A stretch of 64,000 nucleotides of DNA from Chloroflexi bacterium HGW-Chloroflexi-3 (GCA_002842045.1 PHBX01000002.1:1-64000); one strand, 5' to 3'. Counted from the first letter of the stretch, positions 40,766 through 51,169 are shown. The notes: a model not told the origin generated them from the letters alone. A program made the numbers and translations.

Positions 40766-42574
40766 ATGTTAAATAAAAATCAAAAAAGAATGAAGGCATT
40801 TAAACAATTTAGTTATAGCTTATTGGCATTTATTTGCCTTTTACCAATTTTTCTTTGGATAAATAAATCAAATTTTGTAAGCCTTTTCGTTTCATTATTT
40901 TTTTATATAACTTTTTCATTGATCCTTACTACCAGATTTGGAGAAATTTTTTCAAAACACATCTTAGTTCAAATTAATGTTCTCGATAAAAAATGGTTAC
41001 TGTTATGGATAGGTTTAAGCAGTTTTATGGGAATTTGGTTGACAATCAATATCCCCTTACCTTACCCCCCTCTTGTATTTAACAATTTTTTGGATAGTTC
41101 ATCTGTAAAGATATTGTTATTTTTATCTTATTCATGTTTAGTAGGTTTTTCATTTTTCATTAGTACAATTACTATTTCAAAGAAAAATTTTCAAGAAAAA
41201 AAGGAAAAATTATCAAATGTAAGTATTAAAAATTGGGTTAAGTTCTCAATCCCGATGATCCTTATTTGGAGTATATATTTATTGGCATTTTTTCCAGGCA
41301 TGATGAGTGCAGATTCATTTAGCCAATGGAATCAAATGTTAACTGGGGTTTATGTAAATCATCATCCAGTAATTCATACTTTGTTCATTTGGTTATTTAC
41401 AAGGATATATTTATCCCCATTTGTTGTTTCGTTAGCACAAATTTTGTTTATGGCAATAATTGCGAGTCTGTTTTTTTCTTTATATGAAGAAATTGGTGTT
41501 CAAAAGAAATTAATTTGGATAGGATTAGCTTTTTTTACACTAATTCCGGCAAACGGCACAATGGTGAATACTATTTGGAAAGATATTCCGCATGGAATTG
41601 CTGTTATGGGTATTGTTTATGTTTTCTTAAGAATTATTTACTCATTTGGAGAATGGTTAAATAATAGGGTAAAAATATTAATATTTGGATTTTTACTAAG
41701 TATTGTTTCATTGATGAGACATGATGGTATAGTAATTGGAATTGGTGCATTAATTCTCATTTTAGCTTTTTATCCAAAAATTTGGAAATCATGGTTCATC
41801 TCGTTTATATTTTTCATGTTTTTTTATTTTGGCATCAGAGGACCGCTTTATTCATCCATAAATGTTCAAGAATCAAAGGCATTGGAGGATTCTTCACTTT
41901 CTCTATATGAAATGGCTGCTTATTCTTTACCAGAAAGTCAACCGGATCAAATTATAAAAAATATGGAAATTTGGCCACCTAATTGGAATTGTTCAATTTG
42001 GTCAAAATTGAGTCCAGATTGGAAGAAAAATAGCCTTGACAAATCACAAGCAAAAATTGATGTATTGAAAAATTTTATTAAAAGAATTCCAAAAATCCTT
42101 ATTTATAATTACCGTTGTGAGAGATCCTTGGAATTCATTGTTTATGATCCTTACGGAGAAGTTAGGAATGCATCTCACGTGGAGGTATTAGTCGATCCCA
42201 ATCCATTTGGAATTGTTCATGATTCTAAACTTCCACAATTCAGAGATTTGATTGCGGATTTTGTAATTGAAACTTCATATAATCCAGATCTAAATTGGTT
42301 ATTTTGGAGACCTGCATTGTTTCTGTACTTAACTTTATTTACTTCATCAATAATTATTTTGAGGAATCGCAATTTCCGATTTATTTTAATTGTTGTTCCC
42401 GCTTTGCTTCAGGCAATTACGCTTACAATGATTTTTGCCGCTCCAAATTTTCGATATTATTATGCTACATATCTCGTTGCATTAATTACTTTGCCTCTAA
42501 TTTTTAGCCCTAAAATAAATCCAGAAACCAAGAATTTAATTGAAAATGAAAAAACAAGGTTAAGAAATGATTAA
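40766..42574 (+). CDS. Polytopic membrane protein, DUF6020-like
   Basis: FFPGMMSADSFSQWNQMLTGVYVNHHPVIHTLFIWLFTRI, IWKDIPHG, SLMRHDGIVIG. Confidence 0.6.
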   Translation: MLNKNQKRMKAFKQFSYSLLAFICLLPIFLWINKSNFVSLFVSLFFYITFSLILTTRFGEIFSKHILVQINVLDKKWLLLWIGLSSFMGIWLTINIPLPYPPLVFNNFLDSSSVKILLFLSYSCLVGFSFFISTITISKKNFQEKKEKLSNVSIKNWVKFSIPMILIWSIYLLAFFPGMMSADSFSQWNQMLTGVYVNHHPVIHTLFIWLFTRIYLSPFVVSLAQILFMAIIASLFFSLYEEIGVQKKLIWIGLAFFTLIPANGTMVNTIWKDIPHGIAVMGIVYVFLRIIYSFGEWLNNRVKILIFGFLLSIVSLMRHDGIVIGIGALILILAFYPKIWKSWFISFIFFMFFYFGIRGPLYSSINVQESKALEDSSLSLYEMAAYSLPESQPDQIIKNMEIWPPNWNCSIWSKLSPDWKKNSLDKSQAKIDVLKNFIKRIPKILIYNYRCERSLEFIVYDPYGEVRNASHVEVLVDPNPFGIVHDSKLPQFRDLIADFVIETSYNPDLNWLFWRPALFLYLTLFTSSIIILRNRNFRFILIVVPALLQAITLTMIFAAPNFRYYYATYLVALITLPLIFSPKINPETKNLIENEKTRLRND

Positions 42575-44888
42575 CGAGAAAAAACCAGACTTCAACAATC
42601 AACCTCACTTGCATAAATTAGGTTCTATGATTTATGATCTAAATAATAAATTTGAAGAACCACTTATCAGTATAGTTACCCCTTTCTATAATACTGGAAA
42701 AATTTTCCACGAAACAGCCAGCAGTGTTCTTAATCAATCTTTTCAGCAATTTGAGTGGATTATTGTCAATGATGGTTCGTCAGTTGAAGAATCATTATTA
42801 ATTTTGGAATATTATTCCAAATTGGATACGAGAATTTGTGTAATTAACCATGACTCCAATAAAGGATTAAGTGCTGCAAGAAATACAGGAATTAAGAAAT
42901 CAAAAACTGAATTAATTTTATTTATTGATAGTGACGACCTACTTGAACCAACTGCGGCCGAAAAATGGTTCTGGTTTATAAAAACTCATCCCAAGGTAAA
43001 TTTTGTCGATTCTTACCATGTTGCATTTGATGGCTTAAATTATTTATGGACTGGTGGTCTTCATGAAGGGCCACTTAATATTGAGAAAAACCGTATTTCA
43101 ATGCTTTGTATGGTTAGAAAATCAGTGTTTTATAGCGTTGGTGGATTTGATGAAGAATTGCGTGAAGGGTTGGAAGATTGGGATTTCTGGCTCAAATGCG
43201 CTTCTCATGGTATTTGGGGAGACACAATACCGGAATTCTTAGCCTGGTATCGGGTAAGGAAGGATCATTCAGATCGCTGGAGTAATTTAACAAAAAATAA
43301 ATTCAATACGTTTAAAGAAAGAATAAAGAACAAATATCCAAATTTAACTGCAGATAACTTTCCAATAATAACCAATTCTGTTGATTTGGATTTAACAACA
43401 TTTGAGTTAAGTTATTGTCATGGAAATGTGCTCAAAAAAGAAAAGAATAATTTACTGATTATCCTTCCCTGGCTGGTTATGGGGGGAGCGGAAAGATTTG
43501 TTTTGAATCTGATAGAACAATTAACTGCAAAAGGTTGGATTATTTCTATTGTCACAACATCTATCAGTTGTAATGAATGGAGAAATGAATTTGAGAAATT
43601 AACGAGTGACGTTTTTGTCCTCCCAAATTTTATAAATAGTATTGATTATGTGGATTTCATAAATTACCTGATAATTTCTCGTAGGATTGATGCAGTATTT
43701 CTTCAAGGAAGTATCGAGGGCTACAGACTATTACCAATAATTCGTAAATCAAACCCAGGATTATTCATTGTTGACTATCTGCATTTCATCACTGAAGATT
43801 GGATGGATGGAGGATTTCCGCGGTTATCATGTCTTTATTCTGAATTTTTGGACATGTCGTTTGTATCTTGCAAACAAGTAAAAAATTGGTTAACTGCTAA
43901 TCAAATTAATGAAAAGAAAATAAAAGTTTGTTATATAGGGGTAAATACAAATATTTGGAAACAAGATTTAGATCGCCGTAATGAATTTCGAAATAGACAT
44001 TCTATTGATACCGATGACTTTGTTATTTTATATGCAGCTAGATTGGAGAAACAGAAACAACCATTATTGCTTTTGGAAACATTACGAATTTTAAAATCTC
44101 AAAATATATCAGTAAAAACATTGGTTGCAGGCGAGGGCAGTTTACGCAAGACCATTGAAAACAAAATAATTGAGCAAAAATTAGCAGATGATGTTTTCTT
44201 GTTAGGAGCTATTTCTCCAAGTGAAATGCCTGATATTTTCAATGCAGGTGATTTATTTTTCTTGCCTTCAGAGAACGAAGGAGTATCATCAGCAATATAT
44301 GAAGCAATGGCTATTGGTTTACCAGTTGTTGGGTCTAAAGTAGGTGGGCAAATTGAATTAGTCAATGATGATTGTGGTGTATTGATTGATAAAGTAATTA
44401 ATGAACCTGCAAGAGAATATTCGAAAATTATAAAAGATTTGTATGGTGACAACGATAAAAGAAAAAAAATGAGTTTGGCATGCCGCAATCGAATTGAAAA
44501 TGAATTTACTACTAATTTAATGGGTGATTGTGTAAATTCAACACTGAGGAACATGCTTTGGGAACAAAAAGATAAAAAATATAAAAATAATAAAATAATT
44601 CTTTCTAACCAGGATAAGTTTACAGATCAACTGACTATGGAGTATTTACAAGCTCGCAATGAATGGATTAAATTAAATAGTAATCACAAATTGCTTTTAG
44701 AAGAACATGAAAGAATAACTCATGAGTATAGAAAATTAATTGAACCTAAACCACCATCTCATTGGTTTTATTTATGGATCAGGCAATTAGTCCTTCCAAT
44801 TTATAAAAGAATAAACTCAGATATTGTTAGACATTTGATATTAAGAATAAAAACCGCACTAAAAAAAATATGGGAATTGAAAAATTAA
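42567..44888 (+). CDS. Bifunctional glycosyltransferase GT2-GT4
   Basis: GT2: ISIVTPFYNTGKIFHETASSVLNQSF, LFIDSDDLLEP; GT4: LPWLVMGGAERFVLNL, LPSENEGVSSAIYEAMAIGLPVVGSKVGG. Confidence 0.9.
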   Translation: MINEKKPDFNNQPHLHKLGSMIYDLNNKFEEPLISIVTPFYNTGKIFHETASSVLNQSFQQFEWIIVNDGSSVEESLLILEYYSKLDTRICVINHDSNKGLSAARNTGIKKSKTELILFIDSDDLLEPTAAEKWFWFIKTHPKVNFVDSYHVAFDGLNYLWTGGLHEGPLNIEKNRISMLCMVRKSVFYSVGGFDEELREGLEDWDFWLKCASHGIWGDTIPEFLAWYRVRKDHSDRWSNLTKNKFNTFKERIKNKYPNLTADNFPIITNSVDLDLTTFELSYCHGNVLKKEKNNLLIILPWLVMGGAERFVLNLIEQLTAKGWIISIVTTSISCNEWRNEFEKLTSDVFVLPNFINSIDYVDFINYLIISRRIDAVFLQGSIEGYRLLPIIRKSNPGLFIVDYLHFITEDWMDGGFPRLSCLYSEFLDMSFVSCKQVKNWLTANQINEKKIKVCYIGVNTNIWKQDLDRRNEFRNRHSIDTDDFVILYAARLEKQKQPLLLLETLRILKSQNISVKTLVAGEGSLRKTIENKIIEQKLADDVFLLGAISPSEMPDIFNAGDLFFLPSENEGVSSAIYEAMAIGLPVVGSKVGGQIELVNDDCGVLIDKVINEPAREYSKIIKDLYGDNDKRKKMSLACRNRIENEFTTNLMGDCVNSTLRNMLWEQKDKKYKNNKIILSNQDKFTDQLTMEYLQARNEWIKLNSNHKLLLEEHERITHEYRKLIEPKPPSHWFYLWIRQLVLPIYKRINSDIVRHLILRIKTALKKIWELKN

Positions 44889-44897
44889 TTAATTTTT
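44880..44897. repeat. 18-bp perfect palindrome carrying both stop codons of convergent genes
   Basis: AAAAATTAATTAATTTTT; + stop 44886-44888, - stop 44885-44887. Confidence 0.8.
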
Positions 44898-46126
44898 GAT
44901 ATTACCTCAATTTTTTTAATCACATCTTCTGCACGACTTTCCCATGTGTTTTGTAGTGCTAATTTCTTAATCTGATTTCTATAATGAGAATCTTTGGTAA
45001 GTAATAAAGCTTGATCCAATTTTTCAACAAATTCATCAGGACCGTCAGCTACCAATACTCCCTCGTATTGCATACTTTCACGCATGGGAGTGATGACAAT
45101 TGGTTTTCCACCTGCCATATATTCAAATAACTTCAGGGGAGAAGTTGCATGAGTGATATCATTGACGAGAAATGGGATGGTAGCTACATCAAAAAAGTGT
45201 AAATAATTTGGTAACTCTTCATATTGCTTTACACCTAACCAGAAAATATTCTTGAGATGTGAAATTCTGGCAGGTTCCAATGTGCCATCGTAATCAGGTC
45301 CAATCAGTACAAACAGAAAGTCTGGTCTGCGTTGAGCAATGACCCGTAATAAATCATAATCAAACCATCTTGCCAGGGCTCCATAGTAACCAATAATTGG
45401 TTTTTGCATCTCAAGCAAAGGGAGCAGGTCTTCAGGAGGTGTAAGTTGTTCTTGAGCAGCAATTTCTGCAAAATGATCGTATACAACGCCATTGGGAGAA
45501 TAAATCACATCCTTACGAATCTGCTTAGCCTCTTCAATTAATTTGTTAGCAGTTGCCAGGACAATTTTTGCATTTTTGAGTAGATATTCATGGCCTTTCT
45601 TAATTTGATTTTTATCTCCATAAAAAACATCAATATCATCCACGAAGTCATAGATTATCCTGGGACTCTTAAATCGAGTAGCATAATCACTATTCCAGGT
45701 TAACAAATAAATATATGGATTGTTGATTATTCTGAAAGAATCGACATGAACATTACAAAGAAATAACCCATTTGTTATTTGTTGAAATGCCTCTTTTTTC
45801 CGATCCGGTTTAGGTTGGATATAAAAAACCAAAGCGCCTTGTTTTGCTAATGCCAGAGCTAACTGTTGTGGTCGTTGGAAGAGTTGCACATCCCAATCCA
45901 GACTGGGTGGAAAAATGATTAATTCCCGATAATTCATTCCAGGGTGATATTGCTCTAAAAGTTCTTGTAACCTGGTTTGATTATAAGCAATAATCTTGCG
46001 TTCTCCATAGTTGATTATTTTGTTTAATGCTGTTTTTATTGGTCCAGGAATGATTCGTTTCAGAACCGAAATCGATTTTAGTTTTATTATGTGTATCTTA
46101 TGTCCAAAAGTTGACTTCTGTTGCAT
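44885..46126 (-). CDS. GT4/GT1-like glycosyltransferase
   Basis: FPPSLDWDVQLFQRPQQLALALAKQGALVFYIQP, SPLKLFEYMAGGKPIVITPM. Confidence 0.85.
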   Translation of the reverse strand: MQQKSTFGHKIHIIKLKSISVLKRIIPGPIKTALNKIINYGERKIIAYNQTRLQELLEQYHPGMNYRELIIFPPSLDWDVQLFQRPQQLALALAKQGALVFYIQPKPDRKKEAFQQITNGLFLCNVHVDSFRIINNPYIYLLTWNSDYATRFKSPRIIYDFVDDIDVFYGDKNQIKKGHEYLLKNAKIVLATANKLIEEAKQIRKDVIYSPNGVVYDHFAEIAAQEQLTPPEDLLPLLEMQKPIIGYYGALARWFDYDLLRVIAQRRPDFLFVLIGPDYDGTLEPARISHLKNIFWLGVKQYEELPNYLHFFDVATIPFLVNDITHATSPLKLFEYMAGGKPIVITPMRESMQYEGVLVADGPDEFVEKLDQALLLTKDSHYRNQIKKLALQNTWESRAEDVIKKIEVISKIN

Positions 46127-46249
46127 CAGTATACCTTTTTAGAATTACCCCAATAATAATATTTACTCCCCCGATTATAACTCAGTATGTAGACAACAAA
46201 TAAGTTGAATTAAATTTTCTGTTTTATGAAAGAATACTCATGATGAGTA

Positions 46250-47425
46250 TTATGGAATCAGGGTTTCCAATTCATTAATGAAGAGATATTGATATGGTGC
46301 ATTGGCTGCTCCATCCCGATATCCAGAAAAATCACCACCAGAAGTCACTTTCCAGTTACACTCCCATGAACTTTGATCATAATCGTAATAAAGAATGCCT
46401 AATACTTGTGGTTGTTTGGATATGTATTCGTAATTCTCTCGTAGCCACTTATTTTTCATATCCACGTTGAAATCATCCGTTTCAGGATATTCTGCAGTAG
46501 TTCCTGTCTGTGTGATGATAATTGGTTTGGAAGGTGCCATTTCAAATATACGTGAAAGGTAAGGTTGGTATAAAGTATCATAATTTTCCCAGCTTTCCCA
46601 GGGGATAGCTACATGACAGTACCCATAATTATATGAACTGAATCCTATTATATCTACTAATCCATCACCTGGATAATACTTTTCAAAAGCATGTGCTGGC
46701 AGATCTGGATCGTTCCAACCATTGGGTGCAAAACTCCACCAAACTTTTGTGGAGTCGATACCTTTATCCCTAAAAATTTCTAGTATATGTTGGTATGCTA
46801 GTTTAAAGTTTACAGGATCACCTGCATAATTTTTCCAAGGAACTCCATTAGAATAAACTCCATTCATCTCTGGCAATGGAGCAAATATTGCTTTTCTTCC
46901 CCCACCTAAATCTACCCAGTTTTTGTAAGCATCAGCTAGATTGTTTAGTTGGTCATCATAGTTTCCATTTGCTATTTCGTATGAGGAAGCAATTTGAGAA
47001 TTGATATTTACAAAAGATATGTAACCATGTTTCCACAAAGCTTCCAATTGTCGATATAAATTATTAGTATCCATATCTTCATGAGGTGGATTGTTAAAGT
47101 GTTTATCTTCTATATCGATAAACCACCCACTAATAGAATGTTTTTTATCAGCCAGTTTATCAGCTAGAGTCATGTTATAAACTGTTTCGTTTGTCCAATA
47201 TACTTTCATGTAAATACCAATGAGCTTTTCAGAGGTTGAATATCCATTGAAATAATTGTTCATCACCAATGGTATGAAAATATTGTTAGTATTTGTTGCA
47301 GCTTTTGTGGTCTTGTGTTGTGTAAATATTGAAACAACCAAAACCAATATTATTAAAAGAACAAATTTATTAATTACAGATACATTTTTCATAAGAAATA
47401 ATATTAATCGAGCAATTTCATCCAA
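46250..47425 (-). CDS. Secreted GH26-like protein (paralog A, nucleophile position Gln)
   Basis: N-terminal TM/signal; FAPLPEMNG, VWWSFAPNGWNDP, YYPGDGLVDIIGFSSYNYGYC, PIIITQTGTT. Confidence 0.72.
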   Translation of the reverse strand: MDEIARLILFLMKNVSVINKFVLLIILVLVVSIFTQHKTTKAATNTNNIFIPLVMNNYFNGYSTSEKLIGIYMKVYWTNETVYNMTLADKLADKKHSISGWFIDIEDKHFNNPPHEDMDTNNLYRQLEALWKHGYISFVNINSQIASSYEIANGNYDDQLNNLADAYKNWVDLGGGRKAIFAPLPEMNGVYSNGVPWKNYAGDPVNFKLAYQHILEIFRDKGIDSTKVWWSFAPNGWNDPDLPAHAFEKYYPGDGLVDIIGFSSYNYGYCHVAIPWESWENYDTLYQPYLSRIFEMAPSKPIIITQTGTTAEYPETDDFNVDMKNKWLRENYEYISKQPQVLGILYYDYDQSSWECNWKVTSGGDFSGYRDGAANAPYQYLFINELETLIP

Positions 47426-47531
47426 TATGTAGTAATTTTTTTTATCTTATCACAGACCACCTGCAAAAAAATTATCAACTTCAATTCAATTTGGATGATT
47501 GTCTTAACAAAATTGATAATTTAAGTTTGGG

Positions 47532-48764
47532 TCAGCGAAATAATAATTTCAACGCTTGGATCGGTAAATAGTCGTATTTTGAATTATTGATTGCATCACG
47601 ATATCCTGTGTAAAAATTATCAAAAAAATAATTTTCAGTTACTTCATTCCAGCCGATATTTAAAATTTCAAAATCACAAACGTAACCATCAAATTCTGAA
47701 AAATTGAAATAATATACCCCAGCAACTGATTGTTTTGTACCTAAATAATTATAAGAATCTATCAACCATTGATTCTTAAGACTAATATCCTTTTGATCAT
47801 AATCGTAATATGCAGTTGTTGCAGTCTCAGCTATGATGATGGGTTTTGTTGGAGCCATTGTTTCCATTCTGTTTATAAATGGCTCTAGCATTTCTGCATA
47901 TGTTTCCCATTTTACAGATGTTTCAGGCAGGCAATAACCATAATTATATGAACTGAAACCTACTACATCAACAAATTCATCACCTGGATAATAATTTTCA
48001 AATTGTCTCTCGGGTTCATTTGGATCATTCCAACCATTAGGAGCAAATACCCACCACACATCCTCTCGATTAATGTTATTCTGAAGGAATTTATTATAAA
48101 TATACACATAGGCTTGTTTATATTGATCAGAAGTTGATTGTTGACCGTAAACAGTCCAATCTCCATTCATTTCTTGCAGAGGAGCAATCATTGCTTTTCG
48201 ACCATCTCCCAGACCAATCCAGGATTTATAAAATTCTACAACATAACCGATTTCTTTGTCTCTTAATCCATTGATGATATCAGCAGCAGTTGCATTAGAT
48301 CCTAAATTGATAAAAGAAGTATAACCTCCTTGCCATAAGCTTTCTAATTGGCGATGTAAGTTATTATGAGATAAATCAGTTACAGGTTTGGTAAAAGCAT
48401 CATCCTCAAGGTCAATAAACCATCCTACTGAAGAATGTTTTTTCCCGGTCAAATTGTCCAATTCAGACAAGATGGGAATTACATTATTTTCAGTCCAATA
48501 TTGTTTTAGATAAACGCCAAAGAATTTTGAGTCAGGTGACTTTACAATTAGTGGAAGAAAGACAGTAGGTGTAGGCTCCTCCAAAGTAGAGGTAGAGAAA
48601 ACTTTCGTTTCATTCTCTTGTGGTACTGGTGATTGTGACAGAGGTGCTGCTGAACATGAGTTGAAAAACACAAAAAATAACAAAAAATAGATGAGTTTTT
48701 TTTGTGAGAATTTTTGTACACTGGAAATTAATAAATTTTTCATTCTGAAATTTTTCTTGAACAT
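47532..48764 (-). CDS. GH26-like lipoprotein (paralog B, nucleophile Glu retained)
   Basis: Signal with lipobox-like FNSC; IAPLQEMNGDW, VWWVFAPNGWNDP, YYPGDEFVDVVGFSSYNYGYC, PIIIAETATT. Confidence 0.75.
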   Translation of the reverse strand: MFKKNFRMKNLLISSVQKFSQKKLIYFLLFFVFFNSCSAAPLSQSPVPQENETKVFSTSTLEEPTPTVFLPLIVKSPDSKFFGVYLKQYWTENNVIPILSELDNLTGKKHSSVGWFIDLEDDAFTKPVTDLSHNNLHRQLESLWQGGYTSFINLGSNATAADIINGLRDKEIGYVVEFYKSWIGLGDGRKAMIAPLQEMNGDWTVYGQQSTSDQYKQAYVYIYNKFLQNNINREDVWWVFAPNGWNDPNEPERQFENYYPGDEFVDVVGFSSYNYGYCLPETSVKWETYAEMLEPFINRMETMAPTKPIIIAETATTAYYDYDQKDISLKNQWLIDSYNYLGTKQSVAGVYYFNFSEFDGYVCDFEILNIGWNEVTENYFFDNFYTGYRDAINNSKYDYLPIQALKLLFR

Positions 48765-48908
48765 ATTTTAGATTATACTTTTACCAATGCAGACTACGAT
48801 AACACATATTTTACCTTATTTGAGAATTTCATTAAAAAAAATGAATTTCTATTTAGGCTGGTTAAGTTTTGAGTTAAATTTTAGAAATTTGATTAATAGA
48901 GATTTGAT

Positions 48909-50042
48909 ATGCGGATTGTGAAATTACGGTCTAACCCCATTTCCCCTGATCCCAGGGTCGAGAAGGAAGCAAAAAGCTTGAGCAAGGCTGGCTTTGAGGT
49001 TTATGCGTTGGGTTGGGATCGTACAGGTATTTTACCTAGATCTGAGAAAAGAGGGGATTTTTCAATTTCCCGCTTGCAAATTCAGGCTAAATTCGGATCA
49101 GGCTTGATGAATTTCCCTGCTTTATTCAGATGGCAAATTGGATTAATGGGGTGGTTACTTAGAAATAAAAAAAATTATGAAATCATCCATGCTTGTGATT
49201 TTGATACCATACTGCCAGCATTGGTTATGAAAATTTTTTGGAAGAAAGTTGTCATTTATGATATTTTTGATTTTTATGCAGATCATCTGCGAAAAACACC
49301 AAAAATTATCAAAAATCTGATACGTCAACTGGACTTTTGGGCTATTAATCATTCGGATGGTGTCATTTTGGTTGATGACTCGAGAAGAGCTCAAATCAGT
49401 GGTTCAAAACCCAAAATCTGTGTATCTGTTTATAATAGCCCCGATGATTTGCGATTTTCATTACCGCATAATCAACAACGTGGTTCCAATTCATCATTAA
49501 GAATTTCATACATAGGCTTATTACAGGTTGAAAGGGGATTGTTTGAATTAATTGAGGTGTTGAAAAATCACCCCAATTGGTTTTTAGATCTGGCAGGGTT
49601 TGGTGGGGATGAAGATGTCATTCTCTCTTCGATTAAAGATATGAAGAATGTTCATTGGCATGGGAGAATACCCTATCAAAAAGCACTGGAACTCAGTCAT
49701 GAATCAGATGTTTTGATTGCTACCTATGATCCATCGATTCCGAACCATCGATATTCCAGTCCAAACAAAGTTTTCGAAGCAATGATGTTAGGAAAACCTA
49801 TCATCGTAGCTAAAAATACCAACATGGATCTGATCATTGAAAAAGCGAATTGTGGGATAATTGTTAAGTATGGAGTCATAGAAGATTTAGAAAAAGCATT
49901 GACTTTGTTAGATGAGAATAAAAACCTACGATTCAAATTAGGGGAAAATGCAAGACAAGCTTATGAAGATACATATAGTTGGGCAAAAATGCAAGAACGG
50001 CTTCTCGATCTCTATGATCAAGTTCTTTCTGACAGGAAATAA
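48909..50042 (+). CDS. Glycosyltransferase family 4
   Basis: RSNPISPDPRVEKEAKSLSKAGFEVYALGWDR, SSPNKVFEAMMLGKPIIVAKNTN. Confidence 0.88.
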   Translation: MRIVKLRSNPISPDPRVEKEAKSLSKAGFEVYALGWDRTGILPRSEKRGDFSISRLQIQAKFGSGLMNFPALFRWQIGLMGWLLRNKKNYEIIHACDFDTILPALVMKIFWKKVVIYDIFDFYADHLRKTPKIIKNLIRQLDFWAINHSDGVILVDDSRRAQISGSKPKICVSVYNSPDDLRFSLPHNQQRGSNSSLRISYIGLLQVERGLFELIEVLKNHPNWFLDLAGFGGDEDVILSSIKDMKNVHWHGRIPYQKALELSHESDVLIATYDPSIPNHRYSSPNKVFEAMMLGKPIIVAKNTNMDLIIEKANCGIIVKYGVIEDLEKALTLLDENKNLRFKLGENARQAYEDTYSWAKMQERLLDLYDQVLSDRK

Positions 50043-50044
50043 CA

Positions 50045-51169
50045 ATGCCGAATAGTAAAGTGCTGTTGGTTGCCAATACTGATTGGTATTTGTTCAATTT
50101 TCGGTTATCACTGGCTAAATTTCTCAGAGATAAGGGATTTGATGTTGTTTTTGTTTCACCTGATGGAGAATATCGAGAAAGTATTATACAAAATGGTTTC
50201 CAACATATTTTATGGCATCTCAATCGAAGATCTACATCCATTTTTTTCGAAGCAAAAGCACTCATTGAATTGTTTCGGATTTATAAAATTGAAAAACCAG
50301 ACTTAGTACATCATTTTACAATCAAACCTGTTATTTATGGTTCGATCAGTTCTAGGTTATTGAGTATTAAAGCAACTGTTCATTCAATTACAGGGCTGGG
50401 ATATATTTTTTTGTCGAATGATTGGAAAGGTAAATTATTACGGTTATTTGTTTTCCCAATTTATAAGTTTTCACTATCACACCAAAATAATTTTATAATA
50501 TTTGAAAATTCGTACGACAGAGATGTTTTTATAAAGCACAAATTTGTAAAAATAGAAAGAACTTCGATCATTCAGGGAGTGGGTGTTGATGAGGACTATT
50601 ACGGTTATAGTCCAGACCCCAACTTGGAAGTGCCGCTCGTGATATTACCCGCTCGAATGTTATTCGATAAAGGAATTAATACACTGGTAGAAGCAGCAAA
50701 AATACTTAAAGCGAAAGTAAGTGTGAAAATTGCTCTGATTGGTGATGTTGATCCAGGTAATCCTTCCTCAATTGATGTTTCGACAATTCAGAATTGGGAA
50801 AGTGAAGGATTGGTTGAATGGTGGGGGTTTCAAAAAGATATGCGCCAGGTGTATCAAAATTGTAATATCGTCACTTTGCCTTCATTAGGTGAAGGGCTGC
50901 CAACGGTTCTTATAGAAGCAGCAGCAAGTGGTCGGGCAATAGTGGCAACCGATGTAGCTGGATGTAGAGATGTTGTGAAAGATGGAGAAAACGGATTTCT
51001 TGTTCCACCGAATAATCCGAATGCTTTAGCTGATGTGATATTGGACTTGATCAATGACCCAGCAAAACGCGAATTGATGGGAAAAAAAGGGCGAAGCATC
51101 GCTGAAGAGAAGTTTACCACCCAGATAGTAAACAATAAAACATTGGATGTTTACAAAACTCTTTTGTAA
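50045..51169 (+). CDS. Glycosyltransferase family 4
   Basis: KVLLVANTDWYLFNFRLSLAKFLRDKGFDVVFVSPDG, LPSLGEGLPTVLIEAAASGRAIVATDVAGCRDVV. Confidence 0.92.
   Translation: MPNSKVLLVANTDWYLFNFRLSLAKFLRDKGFDVVFVSPDGEYRESIIQNGFQHILWHLNRRSTSIFFEAKALIELFRIYKIEKPDLVHHFTIKPVIYGSISSRLLSIKATVHSITGLGYIFLSNDWKGKLLRLFVFPIYKFSLSHQNNFIIFENSYDRDVFIKHKFVKIERTSIIQGVGVDEDYYGYSPDPNLEVPLVILPARMLFDKGINTLVEAAKILKAKVSVKIALIGDVDPGNPSSIDVSTIQNWESEGLVEWWGFQKDMRQVYQNCNIVTLPSLGEGLPTVLIEAAASGRAIVATDVAGCRDVVKDGENGFLVPPNNPNALADVILDLINDPAKRELMGKKGRSIAEEKFTTQIVNNKTLDVYKTLL

Noticed and set aside
44099-44554. 151-aa minus-strand ORF opposite the GT2-GT4 gene
   Set aside because: Antisense to conserved GT4 motifs; Ser/Pro/Ile-rich composition typical of shadow ORFs.
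46233-46251. AATACTCAT-g-ATGAGTATT near-perfect palindrome at the GH26-like stop
   Set aside because: Probably a weak terminator or stop-associated hairpin; one-base loop and poor T-tract give insufficient support for a separate element.
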